Assembly: GCA_038046085.1 (NCBI GenBank)
Contig: JBBSWW010000037.1
Location: 1 to 27,899, forward strand
Length of the DNA stretch: 27,899 bases
From: GW2011-AR18 sp038046085
GTDB taxonomy: Archaea; Nanobdellota; Nanobdellia; SCGC-AAA011-G17; GW2011-AR18
Direction of reading: 5' to 3'
Below the pieces are notes generated by a model. The model was not told the origin of the DNA. It searched no databases and was given only the letters and a program-made list of their open reading frames with translations. The position numbers and the translations under genes are program-made. Shown piece by piece: positions 7,922 through 18,629 of this stretch; within the stretch, counting starts at the first letter, position 1, and each line of letters opens with the position of its first letter.

Positions 7922-8317
7922 TTATTGTTTATATTTTTCAACTAATTTTTCCAGGTCATTTAATATTTGTCCTCTTCTTTCAGCATCAGATTCTAAGAAT
8001 ATACCTATTAGTGGAGCAGAATACCCATTATATAATAAAGTCCATTCTTTTCTCATCGGTGCTTCTATTGTTGCTTCAGGCTCAGGTATACTGCACTTAT
8101 CAACAAAATATTGAATATCTAATTCTAAATAATCACAAACCTGTCTCATTATTGTAGCATCAATCATACGTCCCCTACCAATATTATAAAGATAAGTTCT
8201 ATTGAGTTTTAGATTTTCTGATAGTCCATATAATGTAATCTCCTTAAGCTTACATGTTTCTCTAATTTTAGCAAAAGCTTCAGCATTCATTCTTAGTCTA
8301 TCAATTTTAGATGTCAT
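7922..8317 (-). CDS. Helix-turn-helix (Cro/CI-type) regulator
   Basis: A 131-residue protein. Residues about 14-72 form a Cro/CI-like helix-turn-helix domain: AFAKIRETCKLKEITLYGLSENLKLNRTYLYNIGRGRM, with LYGLSENLKLNRTYLYNI as the turn and recognition helix. DYLELDIQYFV is the typical fifth-helix end of this fold. The remaining 55 residues (PEATIEAPMRKEWTLLYNGYSAPLIGIFLESD…) are a small C-terminal domain I cannot name, ending in a helix (ILNDLEKLVEKYK) that may dimerise. It probably binds DNA as a dimer. A TATA-like TTTTAAACTTT about 25 bases upstream (near 8338-8348) supports the start at 8317. Targets are unknown; it sits between nucS and the rRNA operon. Confidence 0.8.
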   Translation of the reverse strand: MTSKIDRLRMNAEAFAKIRETCKLKEITLYGLSENLKLNRTYLYNIGRGRMIDATIMRQVCDYLELDIQYFVDKCSIPEPEATIEAPMRKEWTLLYNGYSAPLIGIFLESDAERRGQILNDLEKLVEKYKQ

Positions 8318-8420
8318 AAAATAATTGATAATGAAAAAGTTTAAAATGCTATCTCAGAAAAAAATTTACATAATACTACGTGATAAAAGAAAATGAATTT
8401 TCAAAAATAATTTTAAGAAT

Positions 8421-8437
8421 TAAAAAAATAAAAAATT
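8421..8437 (-). terminator. Oligo-T terminator candidate after 23S rRNA
   Basis: On the minus strand, seven bases past the 23S processing stem, there are two T runs (TTTTT then TTTTTTT separated by A). Archaeal transcription commonly ends at such T tracts without a hairpin. Confidence 0.45.
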
Positions 8438-8443
8438 ATTGAA

Positions 8444-8468
8444 AACCAGTGCATAGGTTTTAGTAGTT
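8444..8468 (-). repeat. 23S rRNA processing stem, 3' arm
   Basis: These 25 bases are a perfect inverted copy of 11389-11413, so the RNA on either side of the 23S can form an uninterrupted 25-bp helix. Archaeal pre-rRNA is excised by a splicing endonuclease at bulge-helix-bulge motifs within such stems. Confidence 0.88.
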
Positions 8469-8473
8469 ATATT

Positions 8474-11388
<2,915 letters not shown>

Positions 11389-11413
11389 AACTACTAAAAC
11401 CTATGCACTGGTT
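11389..11413 (-). repeat. 23S rRNA processing stem, 5' arm
   Basis: Perfect 25-base complement of 8444-8468. Its upstream edge overlaps an additional inverted repeat, GGTTAACA/TGTTAACC (about 11410-11434, nine-base spacer), which could provide the alternate pairing or bulges used in pre-rRNA cleavage. Confidence 0.88.
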
Positions 11414-11507
11414 AACAAATATGATGTGTTAACCAATCAGCCCTAAATTAAAAAATTATAGAGCCTCATGTAATGAAACTTTTTCTCTTTAAACAAAGAA
11501 TAGAATG

Positions 11508-11602
11508 TGGACCCGTCGGGATATTCAAGTTAAAAATTTAACTTTTTGAACCCGAGGCCCCCGCCTTGCAAGGGCGATGCTCTACCGCTGAGCTACGGGC
11601 CC
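11508..11602 (-). tRNA. tRNA-Ala (TGC) with a 23-nt insertion in the T-loop
   Basis: The minus strand folds as a tRNA: acceptor GGGCCCG with CGGGTCC (one G-T pair), D stem GCTC/GAGC, anticodon stem TCGCC/GGCGG around CTTGCAA (anticodon TGC), T stem TCGGG/CCCGA, discriminator A, and no encoded CCA. It sits in the 16S-23S spacer, the usual archaeal place for tRNA-Ala. The T-loop is 30 bases instead of 7. Its central part can form an AAGTTAA/TTAACTT hairpin. Removing 23 bases leaves TTCAAAT, a normal T-loop, so this is probably an intron near position 59/60 removed by the archaeal splicing endonuclease. Confidence 0.93.
11521..11550 (-). other. Expanded T-loop with probable tRNA intron
   Basis: Thirty bases between T-stem arms, beginning TTCAA and ending AT. 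They include a seven-base inverted repeat AAGTTAA/TTAACTT around a four-base loop, plus outer TTCAA/TTGAA complementarity. The likely intron is the 23 bases between TTCAA and the final AT. The exact splice sites are uncertain by one base. Confidence 0.75.
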
Positions 11603-11615
11603 ACTCTTTTTTATG

Positions 11616-11647
11616 TATGAGCAAAAACTAAGCACGATAAAATAGTG
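11616..11647 (-). repeat. 16S rRNA processing stem, 3' arm
   Basis: Imperfectly complementary to 13167-13197: TATGAG, AAAA, CGATAAA and TAGTG blocks match in order with short interruptions. It flanks the mature 16S and fits an archaeal pre-16S bulge-helix-bulge processing stem. Confidence 0.65.
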
Positions 11648-11659
11648 TTTAATAAATAT

Positions 11660-13137
<1,478 letters not shown>

Positions 13138-13166
13138 TTTCTGGTCGCATTGAATTGTATAGGATT

Positions 13167-13197
13167 CACTACTTTATCGATTTGCTCTTTTCTCATA
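13167..13197 (-). repeat. 16S rRNA processing stem, 5' arm
   Basis: Pairs with 11616-11647 across the mature 16S, with imperfections that could form the bulges recognised by the splicing endonuclease. It lies 30 bases upstream of the mature 5' end. Confidence 0.65.
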
Positions 13198-13245
13198 CTT
13201 AAATCGGTTTTAAGTATTCACGTCTCTGTTTTAAGAGAAAAATCC

Positions 13246-13267
13246 GGATATAATTTCACTTATATCC
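13246..13267 (-). repeat. Inverted repeat in rRNA leader
   Basis: GGATATAA and TTATATCC, eight-base perfect arms with a six-base spacer, between the putative rRNA promoter and the 16S processing stem. It could be a leader hairpin or a protein-binding site close to the transcription start. The role is unknown. Confidence 0.5.
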
Positions 13268-13269
13268 AT

Positions 13270-13310
13270 CATGTATATAAAAAAGAATAACGACCCATAT
13301 TTAAACTTTT
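13270..13310 (-). promoter_or_regulatory. Putative rRNA operon promoter
   Basis: On the minus strand AAAAGTTTAAATATGG (about 13295-13310) looks like an archaeal BRE plus TATA box. A second TATA-like TTTTTATATAC lies nearer the 16S at 13274-13284. Both lie 140-170 bases upstream of the mature 16S, leaving room for the leader and processing stem. Which one is used cannot be told from sequence. Confidence 0.5.
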
Positions 13311-13395
13311 CTTTAATTTCTGAGGAGAAAACAAAAAATTTAGAATTTGTAAAAAAAATAAGAATGAATATTAAAATTAATTAAAAATTAGAAAA

Positions 13396-13500
13396 TTATC
13401 TATTTGCCTTTCTTCTTCTCTTCTCTCTCTTGATTCTTTTACGTTGCCACTTCCAACGCATCTGCCTTTTCTTCTTCCATCTACGACTTGAACGTTTCAT
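13396..13500 (-). CDS. rpl41e: Ribosomal protein eL41
   Basis: A 34-residue, extremely basic protein: MKRSSRRWKKKRQ followed by MRWKWQRKRIKREKRRRK. The second part lines up without gaps with the eukaryotic eL41 pattern MRAKWRKKRMRRLKRKRRK, including the invariant MR-x-KW start. eL41 is the smallest ribosomal protein and lies at the subunit interface. Translation could start at the first ATG (13500) or at the internal ATG (residue 14), which would give a 21-residue protein close to the eukaryotic length. A TATA-like box about 25 bases upstream of the first ATG favours the longer, leaderless form. It sits about 85 bases upstream of the rRNA promoter on the same strand. It is easily missed because of its size. 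Confidence 0.85.
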   Translation of the reverse strand: MKRSSRRWKKKRQMRWKWQRKRIKREKRRRKANR

Positions 13501-13520
13501 TTTAACAAACAGCAAATCAT

Positions 13521-13532
13521 TTTATATAAAAA
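13521..13532 (-). promoter_or_regulatory. TATA box of the eL41 gene
   Basis: TTTTTATATAAA on the minus strand, centred about 26 bases before the first ATG of eL41. This is the spacing expected for an archaeal leaderless transcript. Confidence 0.55.
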
Positions 13533-13604
13533 GGTTGTGGTAGTCTGAAGATCTTACAAAAAAGTTTCATAAAGACTTTTTAATAATAAAATATAACATA
13601 TTTC

Positions 13605-13973
13605 ATGACAACAAATTTTCATAATCTTGAAGTGTGGCAGATTGGTTATGAACTTGTTTTAGATTTTTATAAAATAACAGAAAAATTTCCTGATAGTGAA
13701 AAAAATAATATAATCTCGCAGATAAAAAGAGCTGCTGTATCAATACCATTAAACATTGCTGAAGGTTCTACAAGGAGTACAAGCAGAGCTTATTCACAAT
13801 TCCTGAATTATTCTTATGGGTCAATAAAAGAATTAGAAGTCTTAATTATGTTATCAAGAGATCTAAAATATATTGATGATGAAGAATATAGAATGTTTTT
13901 TGAAAAATTAGATAAATTATCAAGGAAGCTTTATAGTTTTATTAATATAATAAATAATGAAAGGATTTACTGA
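13605..13973 (+). CDS. Four-helix bundle protein (23S rRNA-intervening-sequence protein family)
   Basis: A 122-residue all-helical protein with the family signatures LEVWQIGYELVLDFYKITEKFP near the start, ISQIKRAAVSIPLNIAEGSTR in the middle (residues 39-59), and FLNYSYGSIKELEVLIMLS (residues 66-84). The family was first found inside intervening sequences of bacterial 23S rRNA and is also widespread as free-standing genes; it forms a pentamer and its role is unsettled. Here it is 0.5 kb upstream of the 16S and reads away from the rRNA operon, not inside the 23S. The ATG at 13605 lies about 25 bases after a TTTTTAATAATAAAA TATA-like element, which supports the start. A bacterial origin is likely. 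Confidence 0.92.
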   Translation: MTTNFHNLEVWQIGYELVLDFYKITEKFPDSEKNNIISQIKRAAVSIPLNIAEGSTRSTSRAYSQFLNYSYGSIKELEVLIMLSRDLKYIDDEEYRMFFEKLDKLSRKLYSFINIINNERIY

Positions 13974-14015
13974 CTTAAAATATTTATTCATAATTCTTAA
14001 TTTAGAAATATTTAG

Positions 14016-14041
14016 GCACAAACTACGTTTTTGCATTTTCC
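14016..14041 (-). repeat. Conserved dispersed hairpin element, copy 2
   Basis: On the minus strand: GGAAAATGCAAAAAC, loop GTA, GTTTGTGC. All 23 bases outside the loop are identical to copy 1 at 6969-6995; only the loop differs (three versus four bases). It begins six bases after the stop of the minus-strand lipoprotein gene and lies in the short convergent gap with the four-helix-bundle gene. Confidence 0.7.
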
Positions 14042-14047
14042 TTAAAC

Positions 14048-14788
14048 TTATTTTTTATAAGAAAATATAACTAATCTCGTTGGACTATTTCCTTGACCTA
14101 ATTCTCCTTCCCTTGTTGCTAGTTGAGAATATGGCCCACCATCTAAATTAATCGCATCTTTGTATCCTCTTACTCTTAGTTTATTCGCCCAACCTTCCAT
14201 TGAAAAATTACTATTAGAAACTGCAAAACAAATATTTTTTCCATTTTTTGTACCTATTGCAGATCTAGGTGCTGTTATTTTACTGTATCTTTTTTCTTCA
14301 GCCTCAGGATAAATTTTATTATTTCTCACTAACATTGGATGTGTCCCTATCACTAACCAATAATCTGAAAAACTTCCTTTTAGTTTATCATCCACTCTAA
14401 CTTCTTGTCCATTTTTATTAATTGTGAAATATCCTCTAGTATGTTCTGGTTTTCTACTTCCAAAATAATGATTGTTTGCCAAGAATACAACTCCTTCAGT
14501 TCTATCATCTAATCCGAAATATGGTCCATTAATTGCGGCTTCAACACCTTCATTTCTTTTTAAAAATTCTCTAGGGGGGGTTTTTTCTTCTTTTACAGCT
14601 ATAGAAACTTGTGGTGAAATTTCAAAACAATACTCACTTATATCTGCAAATTTGTTATATTCACTTTGTTCTTGTATTGGACTCTCAATTCTTTCTCTTA
14701 TAACTGCCTTTGGAGAACAAGCACTTGCTAAAGATAATAAACTCACTAAACCTAAAGTTCTTAAATTACTTGACATTTTCATAACCAT
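14048..14788 (-). CDS. Putative lipoprotein with phosphodiester glycosidase (NAGPA/DUF2233) domain
   Basis: A 246-residue exported protein. The start is MKMSSNLR, a hydrophobic core (TLGLVSLLSL) and LASAC with Cys24, a near-lipobox (the -3 residue is Ala rather than Leu). The mature part has the NAGPA-type motifs AINGPYF (residues 85-91), APRSAIG with Arg175, and the hallmark AINLDGG (212-218). Relatives hydrolyse sugar-phosphodiester bonds, such as uncovering mannose-6-phosphate or acting on bacterial wall glycopolymers. Three start codons are possible (14788, 14782, 14776); the first two overlap the gyrA end by more than the third. The gene contains an unusual C7 run next to A6 (14574-14586) at codons for EKTPPRE, a slippage-prone site. 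The coupled position behind gyrA suggests cotranscription with it. Confidence 0.82.
   Translation of the reverse strand: MVMKMSSNLRTLGLVSLLSLASACSPKAVIRERIESPIQEQSEYNKFADISEYCFEISPQVSIAVKEEKTPPREFLKRNEGVEAAINGPYFGLDDRTEGVVFLANNHYFGSRKPEHTRGYFTINKNGQEVRVDDKLKGSFSDYWLVIGTHPMLVRNNKIYPEAEEKRYSKITAPRSAIGTKNGKNICFAVSNSNFSMEGWANKLRVRGYKDAINLDGGPYSQLATREGELGQGNSPTRLVIFSYKK
14574..14586 (-). repeat. Homopolymer tract A6-C7 inside the lipoprotein gene
   Basis: Seven G followed by six T on the plus strand (A6 then C7 in coding sense). A C7 run is exceptional in such an AT-rich sequence. A one-base slip would truncate the protein after about 70 residues. Confidence 0.8.
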
Positions 14789-17700
14789 CTAATGTGAAAT
14801 CTTTCTTAGAAGGTTTTTCTCCACTACTATCTACCTCATCTGCACTTTCTAGATCATTATTTTCACTTGTTTCAATTTCTGAATCATTTGTATTTTCTTC
14901 ACTTATATTTTCTGATATTTCTGTTTTAGAAAGCTCATTTTCCTTTATTTCATTAACTTCTGTTTTATCTTCTAAAATAGTTTCTGAATCAACTATAATA
15001 TCTTCACTTGGTTTAAACTCTTCTTCTTTCTTTTCTAGGACTACTTCATCATTTATTATTGTTTCAACTGTTGCTAGACTATCTCCTGAATCTAGGTTCA
15101 TTATTCTTACACCTTGTGTGTTTCTTCCTATGACTGATATTCCCTCTACTGGTGTTCTTATTATTACTCCATTCTTAGATATAAGCATTAACTCATCACT
15201 ATCATTTACAACTTTTATTTTTACTACTTTGCCGTTCTTTTCTGTGATCTTAATATTTGTAACTCCTGATCCTCCTCTTGAAATTAATCTGTAATCATTT
15301 ACTTCAGTTCTTTTTCCATAACCTTTTTCTGTTACTGTTAATAAATATGGAGCGTTTGCTATCTGCATACCTACAACTTCTGAATTCTTAATATTAATCC
15401 CTCTTACTCCTATACTGTTTCTTCCTACTTCTCTAACATCTGATTCTTTGAAACGTACAGCTCTTCCGTCTTTTGTTGCTATTATTATTTGCTTAGTACC
15501 ATCTGTGATATTGACGCCTATTAATTTATCATCATCTCTTAAATTTATTGCAATTATTCCACCTTGTCTTGGATTTCCATATTCTGAGAGTTTTGTTTTT
15601 TTAATTATTCCTGATTTAGTTGACATTAATAAGAATTTATTATCTTCAAATTTATCAACTGAGACTAATGCTGCAATTTTTTCATCTTTTTCTAACTTAG
15701 CTAGATTAACAATAGCTGTTCCTTTACTGTAACGTCCTGATTCTGGAACTTGATATGCTTTCAACCAATGAACCATTCCTTTATCTGTGAATAATAAAAT
15801 AAAACTATGAGAACTTGCAATGAATAAATGTTCAACGAAATCTGTATCATCCTTTGTTTCTGTCCCAATAATTCCTTTACCGCCTCTGTTCTGTGATTTG
15901 TAAACATCTAAAGGTTGACGTTTGAAATACCCTGAATGAGTTGCTGTAATTACTACTTGTTCTCTCTCTATTAAGTCTTCATTTTCTAAAAGTTCTTCTT
16001 CATCTTCTATGATTATAGTTTTTCTTTCATCACCATATTCATTTTTTAATCCTATTAATTCATCTTTTATTATTATCTTAATCCTTTCTTCTGATGATAA
16101 AATATTTTTCATATCTTCTATAAAGTTTAATAATTCATTATGTTCATTTAGAATCTTTTGTTGTTCTAATGCTGCTAATCTGCTTAACTTCATATCAAGT
16201 ATAGCATTTGCCTGAATCTCACTTAAAGTAAAATTAGTTATTAAACTATTTCTTGCTTCTTCTGTATCTTTACTTTTTTTAATTAAAGAAATAATTTTAT
16301 CTATTGATTCTAGAGCTATTAATAATCCTTGTAATATATGATCTCTCTCTTCGGCTTTCCTTAAATCGAATCTTGTTCTGTTTGTAACAACTTCTTTTCT
16401 GTGTTCTATATAATATTCTAAACACTCTTTTAATCCTAATTGTAATGGCTGGCCATCTACTAAAGCAACAATATTAATTCCATAAGTTGTCTGTAGTTGT
16501 GAATGTTTGTATAATTGATTTAATACTAATTCTGGAGGGATTCCTTTTTTTAATTCTATAACAAACCTCATTCCATCTCTATCACTCTCATCTCTTAAAT
16601 CAGAGATTCCTTCTATAACTTTATCTTTTATCTGTTTAGCAATCTCTTCAATCAGTAAAGATTTGTTTAATTGATAAGGAATTTCTGTGATTATTATTTT
16701 ATCATCTTCAATTTCGTATTTTGATCTTAGAACTACTCTTCCTTTACCTGTCTTGTAAGCTTGTCTTATTCCAGATGTACCTATAATAGTAGATCCTGTT
16801 GGGAAATCTGGTCCTTTAACATATTTCATCAGTTCATTAAGATCTGTTTCTGGATTTTCTATTAAAGCAATAATTGCATCAATAATTTCTTTTATATTAT
16901 GAGGAGGAATATTTGTTGCCATACCAACTGCAATTCCTGAACTTCCGTTGATTAGTAAATTTGGTAATTTTGCTGGCAAAACTGTTGGTTCTTTTGTACT
17001 TCCGTCAAAGTTTGGTATAAAATTTACAGTTTCTTTTTCTATATCTCTTAATAATTCAGCTGCAATTTTATTTAATCTTGATTCAGTATACCTGTAAGCT
17101 GCCGGAGGATCTCCATCTTGGGAATTATGTACAAAAACTCCTGCTGCTAATGCAAAATTGTGGCTTCCTTCAATAGTTAAATCGTAAACATCTGCAAATT
17201 CATTTAGGAATTCAACTCTAAATACTTTATGATTTTTATTTAGTTCAAATAAAATATTGTTTTTATTGTTTTCAAAGTATTTATTTATTCCAATATTCCA
17301 GCTTGTGAAACTCTTAGTGCCGAAAATTTCTTTTCTTATGTTTTCAAAATTTTCTTGTGTTAACTCTATCTTATTATTTAATAGATAAGAACAAATTTTC
17401 AAAAATTTCTTTTTTCCTGTAAGATTTGTAGTTCTCTTTTTATTGCTTGCAACTATTTTTTCATGGAAAATCTTTTTATATTTTGGATCTGCCCATAGTT
17501 TTTTAAATAAAATAGAACTTTTTTCTGCAAGTTTTTGTTTTAATTCTGGATGTTCAGCCCAATGTTTTTTATTTATTTCACTTAAATTTTTAGACATTAA
17601 ATCATGATATTCTTCATTTTTCCAATTTTCTAAATTAGTCTTAGTCATACGTTGAGAATAAGCGATTTTATTAGTTTGATCTAACCAGAATTTATTCCTG

Positions 17701-18629
17701 CCTTCAGCTAATTTCTGCCTATAACTTGCATCATTTTTGTGCTTTTCTGAAGTAAAAATATAATGGGTTTGCCAATGTTCTTTCCAGTTCATCCTTTGAA
17801 TGTTTAATGGATTATTGTTTAATTTATTAAAGTCTAAATGGTGCCTTATCCTACCTGTTGAAAGTGGATAGATTCCTTGTTCAATGTTCCATTCATCTGC
17901 AAGAACATGAGAATAATTCCATTTTTCAGTATTTGGTTGGAATATCATTTCATAACCAACAACTTTTGGATCGTCTTCTTTTGTAGAGTATCTGAAATAA
18001 GAAGGCATTAAAGAATCTCCTGATCTAAGTTCTTGGGCTTCTCTATAAGTTCCGTCTTTCAACATAAATAAATGATTAAGAGTACATTTTATTTCTTCAC
18101 CATTGTCTAATATAACTTTCATTATTTCAGCATTTGTTTTTGTTAAACGCGGACTCTTTATTTCTGCAATCTTTATTTTTTTATCTTCATCAACTGTGAA
18201 AGTAAAATTTCTCTTTCCTTGCTTAAATTCTTCAATCAGTTCTAAAAAAGAAAGCGATCTTCCATCTGCCAATTTTACTTTAGTATCTGCTGTAAAACAA
18301 CCGAAATTTCCCTGACCCTGAACTAAAGTATATCTTAGAGTCCAGGATTGTGCTAGTCTTACTAAAGCATCATAAACAGATGTATCACCATGAGGATGGA
18401 AGTATTTTAAAACATCTCCAACAACTCCGGCGCATTTTGTGAACTTTTTATCATGAGTTAAACCTTCAGTCCACATTGAGTATAGAATTCTTCTATGAAC
18501 AGGTTTTAAACCATCTCTAACATCTGGAAGAGCTCTTCCTACTATAACTGACATAGAATAATCTAGATAAGAATCCTTCATTACATTCTCAATCAATGTT
18601 TGAATTAATTTTTCAGGCATTTTATACAT
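14766..18629 (-). CDS. gyrA: DNA gyrase subunit A, intein-containing precursor
   Basis: A 1287-residue precursor: 110 residues of N-extein, a 392-residue intein, and 785 residues of C-extein, so mature GyrA is about 895 residues. The N-extein has the winged-helix landmarks DYSMSVIVGRALPDVRDGLKPVHRRILY and KFTKCAGVVGDVLKYFHPHGD. After the intein comes SQDGDPPAAYRYTESRL with catalytic Tyr514 (122 after splicing). The C-terminal beta-pinwheel carries a GyrA box QNRGGKG, a variant of QRRGGKG, favouring gyrase over topoisomerase IV. An acidic Glu/Asp/Ser-rich tail of about 85 residues ends the protein; in bacteria such tails modulate supercoiling. Gyrase in archaea is a bacterial acquisition. The start MYKMPEK overlaps gyrB by eight bases; the second ATG at 18620, just past the gyrB stop, is equally possible. 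Confidence 0.96.
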   Translation of the reverse strand: MYKMPEKLIQTLIENVMKDSYLDYSMSVIVGRALPDVRDGLKPVHRRILYSMWTEGLTHDKKFTKCAGVVGDVLKYFHPHGDTSVYDALVRLAQSWTLRYTLVQGQGNFGCFTADTKVKLADGRSLSFLELIEEFKQGKRNFTFTVDEDKKIKIAEIKSPRLTKTNAEIMKVILDNGEEIKCTLNHLFMLKDGTYREAQELRSGDSLMPSYFRYSTKEDDPKVVGYEMIFQPNTEKWNYSHVLADEWNIEQGIYPLSTGRIRHHLDFNKLNNNPLNIQRMNWKEHWQTHYIFTSEKHKNDASYRQKLAEGRNKFWLDQTNKIAYSQRMTKTNLENWKNEEYHDLMSKNLSEINKKHWAEHPELKQKLAEKSSILFKKLWADPKYKKIFHEKIVASNKKRTTNLTGKKKFLKICSYLLNNKIELTQENFENIRKEIFGTKSFTSWNIGINKYFENNKNNILFELNKNHKVFRVEFLNEFADVYDLTIEGSHNFALAAGVFVHNSQDGDPPAAYRYTESRLNKIAAELLRDIEKETVNFIPNFDGSTKEPTVLPAKLPNLLINGSSGIAVGMATNIPPHNIKEIIDAIIALIENPETDLNELMKYVKGPDFPTGSTIIGTSGIRQAYKTGKGRVVLRSKYEIEDDKIIITEIPYQLNKSLLIEEIAKQIKDKVIEGISDLRDESDRDGMRFVIELKKGIPPELVLNQLYKHSQLQTTYGINIVALVDGQPLQLGLKECLEYYIEHRKEVVTNRTRFDLRKAEERDHILQGLLIALESIDKIISLIKKSKDTEEARNSLITNFTLSEIQANAILDMKLSRLAALEQQKILNEHNELLNFIEDMKNILSSEERIKIIIKDELIGLKNEYGDERKTIIIEDEEELLENEDLIEREQVVITATHSGYFKRQPLDVYKSQNRGGKGIIGTETKDDTDFVEHLFIASSHSFILLFTDKGMVHWLKAYQVPESGRYSKGTAIVNLAKLEKDEKIAALVSVDKFEDNKFLLMSTKSGIIKKTKLSEYGNPRQGGIIAINLRDDDKLIGVNITDGTKQIIIATKDGRAVRFKESDVREVGRNSIGVRGINIKNSEVVGMQIANAPYLLTVTEKGYGKRTEVNDYRLISRGGSGVTNIKITEKNGKVVKIKVVNDSDELMLISKNGVIIRTPVEGISVIGRNTQGVRIMNLDSGDSLATVETIINDEVVLEKKEEEFKPSEDIIVDSETILEDKTEVNEIKENELSKTEISENISEENTNDSEIETSENNDLESADEVDSSGEKPSKKDFTLDGYENVK
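17124..18299 (-). other. GyrA intein with HNH-type homing endonuclease
   Basis: A 392-residue intein (precursor residues 111-502). Splice blocks are all present: Cys1 in CFTADTKVKLADGR, block B CTLNH (Thr-x-x-His), block F DVYDLTIEG, block G FVHN with penultimate His and terminal Asn, and Ser as +1 residue. The middle holds RHHLDFNKLNNNPLNI (about 152-167) plus His175/His179, an HNH-like nuclease site instead of LAGLIDADG. Four Trp-anchored repeats of about 21 residues follow (about 205-290). The insertion point is GNFG|S, about 11 residues before the active-site tyrosine, and not the site used by the mycobacterial GyrA inteins next to that tyrosine. No splicing residue is missing, so it should be active. 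Confidence 0.92.
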
